From Deltaproteobacteria bacterium (GTDB lineage Bacteria; Desulfobacterota; Desulfobacteria; Desulfobacterales; B30-G6), in NCBI GenBank assembly GCA_003647375.1, contig QMMS01000280.1, positions 1 to 5,987 of the forward strand: a stretch of DNA of 5,987 nt, given 5' to 3'. The translations under genes and the position numbers were made by a program. The notes beneath the pieces are model-generated. The model did not search any database. It saw only the letters and a program-made list of their open reading frames with translations, and was not told the origin of the DNA. Shown one piece after another: positions 4,346-5,987 of the stretch (the first letter of the stretch is position 1; each line of letters begins with the position of its first letter).

Positions 4346-4526
4346 ATATCAAGGTGTTGAGCCAAACGAAAAATACCGGGCTCTGGAAGTGCAAGCTGCA
4401 CGTAAAATAAATGGTATTCCTGAGTTTCGTCGCAACAGCCCTGACGAGTATTTTACTGAGAAGACTACACGTGAGGTTGCTGAAATTCACGCCCGAATGA
4501 AACTGGTGAATTTTCATGGACGTTAG
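4332..4526 (+). CDS. 64-residue protein with N-terminal PEYQG
   Basis: The GTG at 4332 is the start, supported by AAGGTGG (4319-4325) at 6 bases. PEYQG is at residues 4-8. The rest is charged and helical (EKYRALEVQAARKING, about 12-27, and TTREVAEIHARMKLV, about 45-59), with no membrane segment or cysteine. The CCT-GAA of the motif again contains the stop of the upstream gene (TGA 4343-4345), the same arrangement as at 4172-4176. Function is unknown; it belongs with its neighbours by the motif. Confidence 0.65.
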   Translation: MITPEYQGVEPNEKYRALEVQAARKINGIPEFRRNSPDEYFTEKTTREVAEIHARMKLVNFHGR

Positions 4527-4839
4527 CCGTGACCACATTATTGATGATCGACCACATCCACAATACCAAGGGCTCACGAACTACCTGCCACTGGAAGGTC
4601 AGAAATTATTGATCGCTGATTGGCCGCGTGTTTTCGAGACTGTGTGGAAGCACGAGAACGGGCAAACACATCGAACCTATACCCACTTTGTTATGCCTGA
4701 TGTGCGACCAGAAATTATGCCAGACTTCAGCACTCTGAGCCGTGTTAAACGTACCAAGTTTATAAACGGTGCCACAGGCGAGTATTTCTATAAGGCTGAG
4801 ACGATTGATGATAATGATTTAACAAGGGGAAGGTTTTAA
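4516..4839 (+). CDS. 107-residue protein with PQYQG at residues 15-19
   Basis: The ATG at 4516 overlaps the upstream gene by 11 bases and has GGTGA at 4505-4509. After an acidic/His-rich start, PQYQG lies at 15-19, followed by LTNYLPLEGQKLLIADWPRVFE. A central part rich in His/Thr (HENGQTHRTYTHFVMPDVRPEIMPDF) and a C-terminal strand-like KFINGATGEYFYKAE complete it. It looks like a small folded beta-containing protein. It ends in TAATG shared with the next gene. No family is recognised. Confidence 0.65.
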   Translation: MDVSRDHIIDDRPHPQYQGLTNYLPLEGQKLLIADWPRVFETVWKHENGQTHRTYTHFVMPDVRPEIMPDFSTLSRVKRTKFINGATGEYFYKAETIDDNDLTRGRF

Positions 4840-4863
4840 TGGCACCTTCCTACCAAGGGCTCA
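4564..4863 (+). repeat. 13-bp direct repeat TACCAAGGGCTCA (4564-4576 and 4851-4863)
   Basis: Both copies are identical and encode Y-Q-G-L plus the next codon start in the genes at 4516 and 4839, in the same reading frame. Codons for the same motif elsewhere (TATACTGG, TATCAAGG, TATGCTGG, TACCAGCAA) are less similar. This pair may therefore be a recent duplication, while the rest is conserved at protein level only. Confidence 0.85.
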
Positions 4864-5021
4864 ACAGCAAGGCTAAGTCACTTCATGGTGTCATGGTCGC
4901 GATTGATAACCATGTGAATAGACCCCCCTGTGAGTGGACCCAAAAAGCACAAAACCATTTGCAGAAACTTCACGCTAAGCGCGTGACAATACACACTGAA
5001 ATGCTGACGGGAAAATACTAA
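4839..5021 (+). CDS. 60-residue protein with N-terminal PSYQG
   Basis: The ATG at 4839 overlaps the upstream stop (TAATG) and has a very strong AAGGGGAAGG at 4824-4833. PSYQG is at residues 3-7, the closest to a start of all copies, followed by LNSKAKSLHGVMVAIDNHV. The remainder is a helical, basic, His-rich segment (EWTQKAQNHLQKLHAKRVTIHTEML). It precedes the terminase large subunit directly, sharing one base (TAATG). Size and charge would suit a motor accessory or nucleic-acid-binding protein, but this is inference. Confidence 0.65.
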   Translation: MAPSYQGLNSKAKSLHGVMVAIDNHVNRPPCEWTQKAQNHLQKLHAKRVTIHTEMLTGKY

Positions 5022-5987
5022 TGGCTCAGGATATCGCACGTGTCTACAACGCCGCGCCAACGCTGGCTAAGTTCCATGCTTCCGAAGCCCCAATTCGGCT
5101 GGTTCGGGGCCCTGTGGGCTCTGGGAAATCTGTGGCGCTTGGTGCAATAGAAGTGGTGAAGCTGGCTTCAGAAGTCCCACCAAGTCAAGATGGTATAAGG
5201 CGTTCACGGTGCGTAGTCGTTAGAAACACACTCCAACAGTTAAAAAGCACCTGTTTGGTCACCATGCAAGAGTGGCTGCGCCCAATTTCGTACTGGAAGG
5301 TTTCTGAGGCAACCCTTTACCTCAACTTCACACCTGCGGATGGGATTCCAGTAGCTTGCGAAGTCTTAATGCTACCTCTTGACACACCTGAAAACCAACA
5401 AAGGTTATTGTCTCTGGAACTAACTTTTGCTTGGGTAAGTGAATTTCGCGAGATTCCTCTGGAGATTTTACAGGCTGTGTTTTCAAGGTGTGGTCGTTAT
5501 CCATCGCGTGCTAATGTGCCAGATTACCATTATTGCTTATTTGGTGAAACTAACAGTTTTTCCGAAGATAGTGACTACTATGATTTTTTAGAGACTGAGG
5601 CCAAACCAGCAAATGTTAATTATTTCGTTCAGCCGGGGGCGTTTGACGAAGGTGCGGAAAACCGCGAAAATCTTCCAGCACGGTACTATGAAGACCTCCT
5701 TGAAGCGAACAGCGAGGCGTGGTGTGAACAGTATATCCACAATAAAATTACCGCGTCACTTTCAGGTCAAGCGGTCTTTGCAAAAACGTTCAACCCCGAG
5801 TTCCATATACGTGAACGCCTGTATCCAGATTTTTCGAGGGCAATCGTCTTGGGGGTCGATACAGGCAGGAACCCTGCGCTCGTTGCAGGGCAAATTGATT
5901 CACGCGGGAGGCTCCTTGTACTGGGCTCGGTGTGGGCGGAAAACATGGGCATCGAGAAATTCATCGCGACCACGGTGCGACCATTCC
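5021..5987 (+). CDS. terL: Terminase large subunit (packaging ATPase-nuclease), 3' end outside window
   Basis: The first 322 codons of a large terminase are present; the gene runs off the window. The N-terminal ATPase domain shows the Walker A loop GPVGSGKS (residues 30-37), then VVVRNTLQQLKST (66-78), an arginine/glutamine segment typical of terminases. A Walker B-like strand with its acidic residues follows in LTFAWVSEFREIP (134-146), then CGRYPSR (157-163). A coupling-type stretch lies around 171-180 (YCLFGETNSF). The nuclease domain begins with AIVLGVDTGRNPALVAGQ (274-291), where Asp280 is the expected first metal-binding aspartate of the RNase H-like fold. It drives ATP-powered DNA entry into the procapsid and cuts the DNA. 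The start ATG 5021 shares a base with the upstream stop (TAATG). The Shine-Dalgarno sequence is weak (GACGGGA), suggesting coupling. Confidence 0.92.
   Translation, partial: MAQDIARVYNAAPTLAKFHASEAPIRLVRGPVGSGKSVALGAIEVVKLASEVPPSQDGIRRSRCVVVRNTLQQLKSTCLVTMQEWLRPISYWKVSEATLYLNFTPADGIPVACEVLMLPLDTPENQQRLLSLELTFAWVSEFREIPLEILQAVFSRCGRYPSRANVPDYHYCLFGETNSFSEDSDYYDFLETEAKPANVNYFVQPGAFDEGAENRENLPARYYEDLLEANSEAWCEQYIHNKITASLSGQAVFAKTFNPEFHIRERLYPDFSRAIVLGVDTGRNPALVAGQIDSRGRLLVLGSVWAENMGIEKFIATTVRPF

Noticed and set aside
4143..4577. Minus-strand open frame of 144 codons
   Set aside because: It covers three overlapping + strand genes with their own starts and coupling signals. Its product is rich in Ser, Arg and Cys, as typical for antisense reading.
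1..5987. CRISPR array or insertion sequence
   Set aside because: No regularly spaced repeats with unique spacers, and no transposase or terminal inverted repeats bracketing a gene, were seen.

Overview
The window looks like a stretch of tailed bacteriophage (Caudoviricetes) genome, or a prophage or virome contig of that kind. The main evidence is the 5'-truncated-at-window-edge terminase large subunit gene at the right end. It is preceded on the same strand by a tightly overlapping string of very small genes, among them a probable terminase small-subunit-like gene, a ribbon-helix-helix regulator and a GIY-YIG endonuclease. Every supportable gene is on the + strand. Host and phage genus cannot be named from the sequence.

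Layout. (1) 1-1160: about 1.2 kb with no convincing gene, dense in inverted repeats, with AT-rich TATATA stretches and one terminator-like hairpin. (2) 1181-1756: a GIY-YIG homing-type endonuclease with two C-terminal DNA-binding repeats, preceded by a promoter that almost abuts its start codon. (3) 1766-1794: a good sigma70-type promoter, followed by two overlapping small genes of unknown function (1825-2088, 2081-2320). (4) 2337-2561: a perfect 12-bp palindrome and an Arc/CopG-type regulator. (5) 2563-2826: a small exported-looking protein with four cysteines and a tail of VEEE repeats. (6) 2828-3331: a probable terminase small subunit. (7) 3324-5021: seven small overlapping genes. (8) 5021 to the end: terminase large subunit, with ATPase domain complete and nuclease domain just begun.

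From 1825 onward almost every gene overlaps the next or is separated by 1 base (ATGCCTGA, TAAGATG, TAATATG, ATGAGTGA, TAATG, GTGAGTAA). This implies one transcript with translational coupling, ending in DNA packaging functions.

The most unusual signal is a five-residue motif, P-x-Y-(Q/T/A)-G, at or near the N-terminus of the small proteins at 4160, 4332, 4516 and 4839. It also occurs in a degenerate form (PDYQQ) in the protein at 1825 and internally in the protein at 3733. Outside the motif these proteins do not look alike. I read this as a possible shared docking or targeting tag on a set of small proteins made together with the packaging motor. A second oddity is a possible +1 frameshift (AGA_TGA) at 3363-3368.
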